From Pseudomonadota bacterium (GTDB taxonomy: Bacteria > Desulfobacterota > Syntrophia > Syntrophales > JADFWA01), in NCBI GenBank assembly GCA_030610915.1, contig JAUWQS010000003.1, positions 1-20,330 on the forward strand: a stretch of DNA of 20,330 bases. The letters are read 5' to 3'. Below the pieces are notes generated by a model that was not told the origin of the DNA, did no database searches, and saw only the letters and a list, made by a program, of their open reading frames with translations. The translations under genes were made by a program, and so were the position numbers. Shown here one piece after another: positions 13,769-20,330 of the stretch. Position 1 is the stretch's first letter, and every line of letters begins with the position of its first letter.

Positions 13769-16700
13769 TGGAATTAGTTGAAGCAGGCTCAATACAATTA
13801 GATAAACCTGAAGTGGTTGAAAGGGGTGCGATACAGTTGGATGCAAAACCACCTGAAGGATTTATTGAAGACAAACGTTTTGTTCAAGGCAAGCCTGCCC
13901 CATTCAGCATAAAGGATATCTTCAGGGAAGACCCGGCCAAACTCCGTGCAAAAGCCTCTAATGCTATGGCTTATTCAGAATGGTTCAATCTCTCTCCGTC
14001 TCAAGCATATGAGTTCCATGACGAAATTTCTGAACAATTAGGTGGTGAACACCTGACCACACCTGAACTTATTGGTGGATTGCTTACCCTTCCAATAGCC
14101 GCTGGGCTTGCAAGTAATCCGGTTGGGGTTCTTTTGGGATTAGGAACTTTCGAGGCTATCGGGGAAGTGGAAAGTGCAGTTATTTCCTTTGCTAAAGGAG
14201 AGAACTATAAAATATTTCAGAAACAGGGTTTAAAAGACCTGCTCCCTGACGATACATCCAGAATGACATCTGACATTGTTGACATAATGGACTTTGTTGG
14301 AAAAGTCATGGTTGCCAAAAGTGCCTTCAAGCGTACTCCAAAAATCATAGAAAAAGTAACCAAACAAATCATTGAAGAACACAAACTCCCCAAAAGTGTG
14401 TTTATCGATCCCAAAGAACTGAAAGCCGAGCTTCAGACGGGTGGTGTCCTTGGTGTAAATGAACTGGATATTGTAAAGGGTCTGGGCCTGAAGGGGTCGG
14501 AATACCGGCAGGCTATCAAAAACGGAATCCATATTGAAATCTCCACAGAGAAGATTACGACCATCCGAGATCGCCCCTGGTTTGCAAAGGTCAAGGAACT
14601 TTTCAAGATTGATCCGGCACAGCCAAAAACTGTCCGGTCAGATGGCAAAACAACGTATAGATTCGGGGCTGGAGCTACGCAGGAGGTGCCAGGTGCCACG
14701 AAGGGGGGCAAACTGATAGGGGAAGATGCCACTATTCCAAAGGAACCCATAGCGAAGGGAGGGAAGGCGGAAAAGCCCATAGCGAAGGGAGGGAAGGCGG
14801 AAAAGCCACCAGTCCCTACAGAAGAGCCTATAACCGAATACGAGATAGGAGAACTCAACAAGGTTGATAAAGAGATTACAGCGCAGGCGAGCAGGCAGGC
14901 AGAAATTAACGTCTATAAGAGACTTGAAAAAGGCAAGGCTAAGGATGAAGCGGGAATAAGGAAAGTTGCTGGGGATGCCGTCTCTGAGGTGCCAATATAC
15001 AAGGCCATGGCAGAGATTAAGATGCGTGGCGGGTTAAACCTTAAAAAACTGAGTAAAGATTGGTCGATATTAGACAGGACGGCGCTGACAAGAAAATATC
15101 CAGGCATTATAAGCAAAACCGGAGAAGTAGCTCTTGATGAAATTGCCGATGAATTAGGGTTTGAGTCTGATACGGCCCTGATGGACGAAATGCTCGATGC
15201 TCCTACCAAGGGTGAAGCTGTCCAGAAACAGGTGGATGAGTTTTATTCCAGATATTATGACGAGATGATGGGCGGTGAAAGGGATGTCCTTGGTCTGATT
15301 TATGCCGAAGAATCCAAGCTCCTAAAGGAAGCCACAAAGAAATACAAAATCAAACCCGCTAAGGGACTGAAAAAGTTCATCCGTGAAGAAACAGGACAGG
15401 TTAAAGTCAAAGAGATTATCGAGGTTAAGCCCGGAGAGATTATCGAATACGCAATGAAGGAAGCACAGAAGGCTGCAAGAATAGCGTTCAGGGCAGGTGA
15501 CAGGGCGGGACTTGCGAAAGCAAAGGCGAAGTACCGGGAAGCTTTGGAGAAGAAGCGGGAACGTGAATATATGAGGAATGCTGTCAAGAAGATGGTTGGT
15601 GGTCTTAAAAAGATCGACATTGAAAAGCTCTCTCCCCATCAGGCGGCTGTTGTCGGAGATCTCTTGCGTGGTCTTGATCTTTCAAAGCCAATGAAAAAAA
15701 CCATGCTGAAATTAACAGCAACGAGAGAATATCTTGAGAACAATCCGGAAGCTGAAATACCGGATTACGTTATGGAACGGTTGGGGCGACTGGACAAGAA
15801 AAATCTACACGACATTACCTTGGAAGAGCTCGAATCAATCCATGACGCAGTACTGCACCAGGTACATTTGAGTAAACTCAAAAACAAAATAAGGGTCCGA
15901 CGTAAATTGAAGGAAGAAACCGAGGTATTGAAGGATTCTATTGCAGAAATGAAACCGAGAAAAGAGGTAACAACGAAAATAGTCAGTTCACAGCAGGGCG
16001 ATACAGGGAGCAGAAAGAACATCTGGAAGCTTATTAAGGACACCTTCGGAATAAGGCACGACCATTATGACTTGATTATTGAGAGTCTTGCGGGGATAAA
16101 CAGCACAATGCACGAAATCCTTTACAAGAGCATTGATGAAGGTGCAGACGTACAATTAAAGTATAAGCACGATTTCTATAAACATTTTCAGAGAGAAGTT
16201 GATAAGATTGGGATTAAGGATATATCAAAATGGCTTATTGAAGAAATTAAAACAGGAAAATTCAAACTCACCAGAAATGAAAGAATGGCTTTGTATGGCC
16301 ACTCTAAGAATCCTGACAACAGACGCGCTATTATAGAGGGCGGTTTCGGGTTCAGGACAAGTTCATATCCTAACAGAGTATTCAAGATGACCGAGAGTGA
16401 ACTCAATGACATTATCGGGAGCCTGACAAAAGAGGAAATGGCTTTTGCTGATATATGGGATGGATTGAGCGAAGACCAATATAAGTCTCTCAATAAAGTC
16501 TTTCTGGAGAAGAACAGATATAATCTACCGAAAGAAGAATCTTATTATCCGAAAGATACTATGCCACTCGCAAGGGGGAAGGACTTTGAAAGCGAAGAAG
16601 CGTTAGATAAATTCAAGGGAACGTGGACACGAATAGGGATTGAAAAAGGTATGCTGGAAAAAAGGCGGAGGGTTCAGCTCCCAATATACCTCAATTCCTT

Positions 16701-17985
16701 TACCTTCGATGTAAACAAAAGCGTGATGAAGACTGCGGCTTATGTTGGGCTGGAACTTCCCCTCAGTAATGCTTCGAAGCTCTTATACAACAAAGACTTT
16801 AGGCGGGAACTGTCAGATAGGTATGGGAACCAAACGTGGATAGAGATTGAAAAAGGATTGCGTGACATTGCCGGTGATTGGCAGAGCTATACAACCGTTG
16901 AAGAAATCGCACTTAAACTCAAGAATAATCTGACTACGGCAATTCTGGGGTTGAACCCCTTTGTCATGGCTAAGCAGATTCTCTCTTATGCCGTCTATCT
17001 GCCTTATATAAAAAGTGGGTATTTGGTTCAAGGGTTTATGGATTATCATGCAAACCAAAAAGAGATTGACGCAAGGCATGAGGCTTATTCTCCAAAATGG
17101 ACGGAGAGAGTCGCGGGTGGTTATAGCCGGGATGTTGCTGACATCTTTAAGGGTGGGTCTGAAAAGAGATTATACGACGGGAAATTTTCTGTAAAAGAGT
17201 CTATTATGGGCGGCATAAAATTGTTCGATCATCACGCAGTAGGCCCTGGAATGCACGCCGCCGTTCTCCAAGTGTTAGATGAGTTCAAGGCTGGAGAATT
17301 GTCCGAACAGGTCAGAATAGGTCTTAATATAGAAAACAGCGATATTGGAGATCTCACAGCAGAAAACAAAATGCGACTCGCATATAGATATGCTGATCTT
17401 GCCACAGTGCAGACACAGCCGATGTTTTCATTACAACACAGGTCGTCTCTATCAAGGGGTGCTACAGTCGAAAAGCTGGCAACCATGTTCGGGGCTTTTA
17501 CCAATCAGGCATTAAACTTAACGAGAAGAACCTGGCGAGAAGCGCAAAGAACGGGCAATTATGAGCCTTTAGCCGCCGCAATCTTTACTATATTTATACT
17601 TAATACGATGGGCGTTATGGCCATTGATGAAATAAGGAACCGAATCTACAAAAGAGATGCCGGTAGTGTTTATGGCAGGATCCTTAACTCATGGGCCGGG
17701 TATGTTTTCTTTTTGAGAGATTTGGCAAGTTCGGTTATCTCAAAAATTGAAAGAGGAACCTTTATGGGATACGATGTTTCGTGGCCTATAAGCAAAGTCC
17801 CACAGCTTATGTCGGATATAGTGGCAAACGGTGTAGGTATGATGACGGAGAAGAACCAAAGGAAGCGTGCAAAGATGGCAGAGAGGTTTGTCGATGATTC
17901 TCTAAACCTTATTCTTATGCTCAATGGGATTCCCTATCAGACACCCAAAAAACTTATTGAGGCCGGAGTGGAGGCAGTGAAATGA
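13768..17985 (+). CDS. Giant internal virion / ejection protein (T7 gp16-like position)
   Basis: From ATG 13768 (TGATG overlap, GGGGGAG just upstream) the product is 1405 aa. An N-terminal part has a hydrophobic segment LIGGLLTLPIAAGLASNPVG (about 102-121). A Lys/Gly-rich linker carries a perfect tandem duplication, PIAKGGKAEK twice (327-346). A basic coiled-coil-rich middle spans about 510-730. The C-terminal third (NNLTTAILGLNPFVMAKQIL onward) has AAIFTIFILNTMGVMAI (about 1271-1287) and WAGYVFFLRDLASSVI near 1310-1325. This resembles the C-termini of very large phage 'polyvalent' proteins. No transglycosylase motif, present in T7 gp16, is visible. It probably threads through the inner membrane with the DNA. 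Confidence 0.75.
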   Translation: MELVEAGSIQLDKPEVVERGAIQLDAKPPEGFIEDKRFVQGKPAPFSIKDIFREDPAKLRAKASNAMAYSEWFNLSPSQAYEFHDEISEQLGGEHLTTPELIGGLLTLPIAAGLASNPVGVLLGLGTFEAIGEVESAVISFAKGENYKIFQKQGLKDLLPDDTSRMTSDIVDIMDFVGKVMVAKSAFKRTPKIIEKVTKQIIEEHKLPKSVFIDPKELKAELQTGGVLGVNELDIVKGLGLKGSEYRQAIKNGIHIEISTEKITTIRDRPWFAKVKELFKIDPAQPKTVRSDGKTTYRFGAGATQEVPGATKGGKLIGEDATIPKEPIAKGGKAEKPIAKGGKAEKPPVPTEEPITEYEIGELNKVDKEITAQASRQAEINVYKRLEKGKAKDEAGIRKVAGDAVSEVPIYKAMAEIKMRGGLNLKKLSKDWSILDRTALTRKYPGIISKTGEVALDEIADELGFESDTALMDEMLDAPTKGEAVQKQVDEFYSRYYDEMMGGERDVLGLIYAEESKLLKEATKKYKIKPAKGLKKFIREETGQVKVKEIIEVKPGEIIEYAMKEAQKAARIAFRAGDRAGLAKAKAKYREALEKKREREYMRNAVKKMVGGLKKIDIEKLSPHQAAVVGDLLRGLDLSKPMKKTMLKLTATREYLENNPEAEIPDYVMERLGRLDKKNLHDITLEELESIHDAVLHQVHLSKLKNKIRVRRKLKEETEVLKDSIAEMKPRKEVTTKIVSSQQGDTGSRKNIWKLIKDTFGIRHDHYDLIIESLAGINSTMHEILYKSIDEGADVQLKYKHDFYKHFQREVDKIGIKDISKWLIEEIKTGKFKLTRNERMALYGHSKNPDNRRAIIEGGFGFRTSSYPNRVFKMTESELNDIIGSLTKEEMAFADIWDGLSEDQYKSLNKVFLEKNRYNLPKEESYYPKDTMPLARGKDFESEEALDKFKGTWTRIGIEKGMLEKRRRVQLPIYLNSFTFDVNKSVMKTAAYVGLELPLSNASKLLYNKDFRRELSDRYGNQTWIEIEKGLRDIAGDWQSYTTVEEIALKLKNNLTTAILGLNPFVMAKQILSYAVYLPYIKSGYLVQGFMDYHANQKEIDARHEAYSPKWTERVAGGYSRDVADIFKGGSEKRLYDGKFSVKESIMGGIKLFDHHAVGPGMHAAVLQVLDEFKAGELSEQVRIGLNIENSDIGDLTAENKMRLAYRYADLATVQTQPMFSLQHRSSLSRGATVEKLATMFGAFTNQALNLTRRTWREAQRTGNYEPLAAAIFTIFILNTMGVMAIDEIRNRIYKRDAGSVYGRILNSWAGYVFFLRDLASSVISKIERGTFMGYDVSWPISKVPQLMSDIVANGVGMMTEKNQRKRAKMAERFVDDSLNLILMLNGIPYQTPKKLIEAGVEAVK
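14746..14805 (+). repeat. Exact 30-bp tandem duplication in the giant ejection gene
   Basis: Two perfect 30-bp units (14746-14775 and 14776-14805) begin CCCATAGCGAAGGGAGGGAA and encode PIAKGGKAEK twice. The lack of any difference between the units suggests a recent duplication. It lies in a linker, where a change of length would be tolerated. Confidence 0.95.
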
Positions 17986-18068
17986 GGGATGATATAGTGT
18001 GTTGGGGTCTCTGTATTACTCTTTGGGGTATGATTGGTTACGAACTTTTAAGGAGATTCATAAGATGA
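17982..18068 (+). CDS. 28-aa single-pass membrane peptide
   Basis: The frame starts at ATG 17982, overlapping the stop of the giant ejection gene (ATGA), and ends at TGA 18066-18068, overlapping the tail fibre ATG at 18065 (ATGA). The product has an acidic start (MRDD), one hydrophobic span (IVCWGLCITLWGMIGYELL, residues 5-23) and a basic end (RRFIR), an arrangement favouring N-out, C-in. The double coupling makes a chance ORF unlikely. It is too short for usual gene finders. It could be a small holin-like or envelope-modifying peptide, or a tail or ejection partner; the family is unknown to me. Confidence 0.65.
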   Translation: MRDDIVCWGLCITLWGMIGYELLRRFIR

Positions 18069-19492
18069 CAATACAGTTTGAGAGTAATAGAAAAGTATAT
18101 TCATGTAACGGTGTCCTGACCGATTTCAGTTTTGATTTCTTCATATTCGAGGACACGGATTTAAAAGTCACAATAACAGATTCCAATGGCAATGCAACCG
18201 TTTTGGAAATCACGACTGATTATACCGTTGCTGGTGAAAACGGGAAGTTTGAATCCGGTGGCACTGTAACAACAGTAAAAGAGGTTGACGGTGCTATGGA
18301 GGATTACGCTTGGCCGAACGGTTCTAAGATTACCATTGAGCTTGATCTTGAGATAAAGCAGGAAACCGACCTTGTTTATGGCGGGACTTATTCGACACAG
18401 TCTATTGAGAGAATGGCAGACCGTTTAACGAAAATCTGCCAGCAGTTAAATGACGCAATAAACCGTTCGGTAGTTTTAAGCACTGCGTCGACTTTATCCG
18501 GTCTTACTATCCCTGATCTTATTGCCGATAGATTCTTATACGCCGCTGATGCGGAAACTTTAGGCTGGGCAGTAAGTGTGGATACAACGGTCCTCACCGT
18601 AAGCGACTGGGCGAGGACTCTTTTAGACGATGTAAATGCTGCCGCTGCTCTCGGGACTCTGGGAGTTACCGCCTTTATTAAGACACTGATAGACAATGCC
18701 GACTCACCCGCGGCCTTAAAAACACTTCTTTCCCTTTTACATACTTCTATCGCTAAAACGGCAACCTATACCGTAACGACTGCGGATCGTGGCAAGCTGA
18801 TAAATTTCGATTGTGCCAGTGGGAATCTTGTTGCTGAGTTACCGGCCGCCGCAACTGCCGGAAACGGATTTACAATAGCTATTAAAAAAACGGACAGTTC
18901 GGGTAATTACCTGGAAATAGACCCCAACGGAGCGGAGCTAATAGAAGGTGGAGCAAGTCATATTATCAGACTTCAAAACAGCGTTGTAATGTGTGTTTGC
19001 GACGGTACGGGATGGAAAACAGTTTCTAATAATGAGATCACGGGGGCAATGTGTGCCACAGCCTTAAAAGACCCTGTTTCAGGCACAGCAGGACTGCGAA
19101 CTCTTGGCACAGGAGCACAACAGGCGGCTCCTGGTAATCTCTTTACTACAACTGCCGGCCCTTATCCTGCTGCATCAATGTTTCATACTTATAATACCAC
19201 CAGTACGACTTACGTAAAAATCGGCTCTGATATGCGTGTGCGGGACGGCGCTATAAGAACGAGATTAGGACTACGGCGCTGGGGAACTGCCGGCTCAGTA
19301 TATGGAAGAATTTACAAAAACGGCAGTGCAATAGGGACACAAAGAAGCACAACCTCAAGCGCAATGGTATATTTTGAACAGGACTTTAATGTAAATAATG
19401 GAGATAGACTTCAGTTATATGTTCGTACATCGAGCAGTAATGATAATGTCTATGGGGAGTTAGACCTTCTTACAGGAAATCCTATTTTATAA
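18065..19492 (+). CDS. Tail fibre protein with T7 gp17-like anchor
   Basis: AAGGAG (18050-18055) lies 9 nt before ATG 18065, giving 475 aa. Residues 1-140 match the T7-fibre N-terminal layout: MTIQFESNRKVYSCNGV, a beta-rich part with TDYTVAGENGKFESGGTVT, IELDLEIKQETDLVYGG, and the helix SIERMADRLTKICQQLNDAI. This part docks to the tail. The middle has linker repeats (DVNAAAALGTLGVTAF, DSPAALKTLLSLL) and a beta module (TATYTVTTADRGKLINFDC ... GNGFTIAIKK) frequent in phage fibres. The last 120 residues form a probable beta-sandwich (VYGRIYKNGSAIGTQ, FNVNNGDRLQLYV) likely to contact the receptor. I saw no peptidase or chaperone domain. Confidence 0.85.
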   Translation: MTIQFESNRKVYSCNGVLTDFSFDFFIFEDTDLKVTITDSNGNATVLEITTDYTVAGENGKFESGGTVTTVKEVDGAMEDYAWPNGSKITIELDLEIKQETDLVYGGTYSTQSIERMADRLTKICQQLNDAINRSVVLSTASTLSGLTIPDLIADRFLYAADAETLGWAVSVDTTVLTVSDWARTLLDDVNAAAALGTLGVTAFIKTLIDNADSPAALKTLLSLLHTSIAKTATYTVTTADRGKLINFDCASGNLVAELPAAATAGNGFTIAIKKTDSSGNYLEIDPNGAELIEGGASHIIRLQNSVVMCVCDGTGWKTVSNNEITGAMCATALKDPVSGTAGLRTLGTGAQQAAPGNLFTTTAGPYPAASMFHTYNTTSTTYVKIGSDMRVRDGAIRTRLGLRRWGTAGSVYGRIYKNGSAIGTQRSTTSSAMVYFEQDFNVNNGDRLQLYVRTSSSNDNVYGELDLLTGNPIL

Positions 19493-19503
19493 GGGTGAAA
19501 ATT

Positions 19504-19746
19504 ATGAAAGAAAGAATAGAATATAAATTAGAGGATAGAGAAGCTATAATTGAACAGAAGGAAGCTGAGGGCAAGAGGCTTGTTTTAGAACAAAATATAA
19601 CAGAAGGAAACTTTCTAACTTTTGCGGTTTCTGAAGAAATGTTAACTATAGAGGAACAGAATGGTATTTTTAGAGAAGAGTTAAAAAAATTGAAAGATAG
19701 AGTGAAAGGTCTTGAAGATAACAACGACAGAGGAAAGTTATTGTGA
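19504..19746 (+). CDS. Unknown 80-aa coiled-coil protein
   Basis: The product is highly charged and helical, with heptad-like stretches at residues 1-30 and 45-75 (EEQNGIFREELKKLKDRVKG). ATG 19504 is preferred over GTG 19495 because AAGGGTG sits about 6 nt upstream. The last two codons and the stop lie at the edge of repeat copy 2, so the C-terminus may have been set by that insertion. Position after the tail fibre suggests a fibre-assembly chaperone or a small structural protein, as inference. I know no family. Confidence 0.6.
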   Translation: MKERIEYKLEDREAIIEQKEAEGKRLVLEQNITEGNFLTFAVSEEMLTIEEQNGIFREELKKLKDRVKGLEDNNDRGKLL

Positions 19747-19803
19747 CTACTCCCACGACTAAAGTACGTGGGCTTCTACGGCCTGAAGGCCAGCCCTTGT
19801 AAA
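19740..19803 (+). repeat. ~62-bp structured repeat, copy 2
   Basis: This copy has the better folds. CCCACG (19752-19757) pairs perfectly with CGTGGG (19767-19772) around ACTAAAGTA. Alternatively GGGCT (19770-19774) pairs with AGCCC (19792-19796) and stacks on GGCC-TGAA-GGCC (19780-19791). The two share GGG 19770-19772, so they exclude each other, as in an attenuator. Compensating conservation of the second fold in copy 1 supports it. The sequence resembles IS200/IS605-type tnpB end hairpins. It lies between the coiled-coil gene and the lysis cassette. Confidence 0.8.
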
Positions 19804-19863
19804 ACAACAATGGACTCTCAATTAACTAAAGTACTTTTAACTTATACAAAACAGGAGTCAGTC

Positions 19864-19995
19864 ATGCCAAACGGTTTCATAGTGATAACTGGAAAGGACT
19901 GGGACAATGCTTCAGAGAAACAGCAATTATGGTGGATACTTAACACACTTCAGCAAGTTGGCCATCGCCTCTGGTACAACGTGGAGGCAAAGTGA
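19864..19995 (+). CDS. Small 43-aa protein at head of probable lysis cassette
   Basis: AGGAG (19852-19856) precedes ATG 19864. The product is MPNGFIVITGKDWDNASEKQ followed by a Trp-rich helix (WWILNTLQQVGHRLWYN). A longer frame from 19768 would read through repeat copy 2 and has no SD, so I chose the shorter one. It overlaps the GTG of the next gene. It has no membrane span long enough to be sure of. I do not know the family. Its coupling to a membrane-anchored gene suggests a lysis-linked role. Confidence 0.55.
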   Translation: MPNGFIVITGKDWDNASEKQQLWWILNTLQQVGHRLWYNVEAK

Positions 19996-20207
19996 ACGAA
20001 TATACCATTGCAGCATCGATAGTCTCAGGAGGGGCGATAATAACAGCCGCTATCTTGAAGTTCCCTACGAAGAAGAATGGATATATAACCCAGCGAGAAT
20101 TCATGTTGTGGCGTGAGGGGTTCGATAGGGAATGGAAAGATTTGAAAGGCTGGTTAACCTCTATTCAGTGTGATGTTAAGGAGTTGTTACGAAAGGAGAG
20201 ACAATAG
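19992..20207 (+). CDS. Small membrane-anchored protein, candidate holin or spanin
   Basis: GTG 19992 overlaps the preceding stop (GTGA), with GGAGG just upstream. The 71-aa product has one N-terminal membrane span (YTIAASIVSGGAIITAAILKF, residues 4-24, about 20 apolar positions) and a charged helical C-terminal domain (REFMLWREGFDREWKDLKGW, residues 35-54; then VKELLRKERQ). This layout is shared by single-pass holin-like proteins and inner-membrane spanins (Rz-type). No endolysin gene is visible before the window ends, so the exact lysis role is open. A tail-end assembly protein is less likely. Confidence 0.55.
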   Translation: MNEYTIAASIVSGGAIITAAILKFPTKKNGYITQREFMLWREGFDREWKDLKGWLTSIQCDVKELLRKERQ

Positions 20208-20330
20208 TGGACAAGTTTCTTAATGATGAAATAATCCTGGTGAAAAAGGAAATTGTTGTGGAGAAAGAACGGCTTGGTGGCTTTTATACTTATCATCTAA
20301 GTGTGCTGGAAAATAGCCTAAAGGTAACCG
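20207..20330 (+). CDS. Start of an unknown protein (cut by window end)
   Basis: GTG 20207 overlaps the stop of the holin/spanin candidate (TAGTG) and has AAGGAG about 9 nt upstream. The first 41 residues, MDKFLNDEIILVKKEIVVEK and on to LSVLENSLKVT, are charged and may be helical then beta. No signal peptide or motif is seen, and the rest lies outside the window. Confidence 0.5.
   Translation, partial: MDKFLNDEIILVKKEIVVEKERLGGFYTYHLSVLENSLKVT

Noticed and set aside
14230..14861. Minus-strand ORFs of 100-142 aa within the giant ejection gene and elsewhere
   Set aside because: They have low-complexity or unnatural sequences, lack SD sequences, and lie fully within well-supported + strand genes.
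18065..19492. Diversity-generating retroelement variable region in the tail fibre, as in BPP-1
   Set aside because: No C-type-lectin-like VR, template repeat or reverse transcriptase is seen in the window; the fibre C-terminus is not duplicated.
19768..19863. Longer N-terminus of the 43-aa protein starting inside repeat copy 2
   Set aside because: No SD before GTG 19768, the added residues come from the repeat, and ATG 19864 has an AGGAG at good distance.

Overview
The window is a late (virion) module of a tailed phage or prophage of the short-tailed, T7/BPP-1-like podovirus type. Every convincing gene is on the + strand, genes are tightly packed, and many start and stop codons overlap (ATGA, TGATG, TAGTG). 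No host gene, tRNA, integrase or polymerase is visible, so the host cannot be named; strong Shine-Dalgarno (SD) sequences and a sigma70-type promoter fit a bacterial host.

Layout. 1-760: the 3' end of an unidentified gene, a promoter (TTGACA, 17 nt, TATAGA), a ribbon-helix-helix DNA-binding protein and repeated AATCGGACA boxes that look like its operators. 763-2924: packaging genes (terminase small subunit, a 60-aa helix-turn-helix protein, terminase large subunit). 2926-8081: head genes (small Pro/Arg-rich protein, T7-type portal, Bbp19-like protein, a 39-aa ORF, scaffold, unknown 90-aa protein, major capsid protein, probable head decoration protein). 8130-11412: tail adaptor (gp11-like) and a domain-rich tail nozzle protein (gp12-like). 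11409-17985: GNAT-fold protein and ejection proteins resembling T7 gp14, gp15 and gp16. 17982-19746: a 28-aa membrane peptide, a tail fibre with a T7 gp17-like anchor, and a coiled-coil protein. 19864-20330: probable start of a lysis cassette.

The genes form a complete set for making the particle: terminase loads DNA through the portal into a scaffolded capsid, adaptor and nozzle close the head and form the short tail, the fibre binds the host, and the internal proteins are ejected to carry DNA across the envelope.

The least ordinary feature is a set of structured non-coding elements between genes. A ~62-bp imperfect repeat occurs at 5093-5155 and 19740-19803, each copy able to fold into two mutually exclusive hairpins. 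A different double hairpin lies at 4761-4845, directly before a gene lacking a normal SD. A third structure, bounded by 10-bp direct repeats, lies at 6264-6351 just before the capsid gene. The first two kinds resemble, from memory, the right ends / omega-RNA 3' regions of IS200/IS605-type tnpB elements, yet no tnpA or tnpB gene is present. They may be orphan transposon ends, orphan guide RNAs or co-opted regulatory RNAs.
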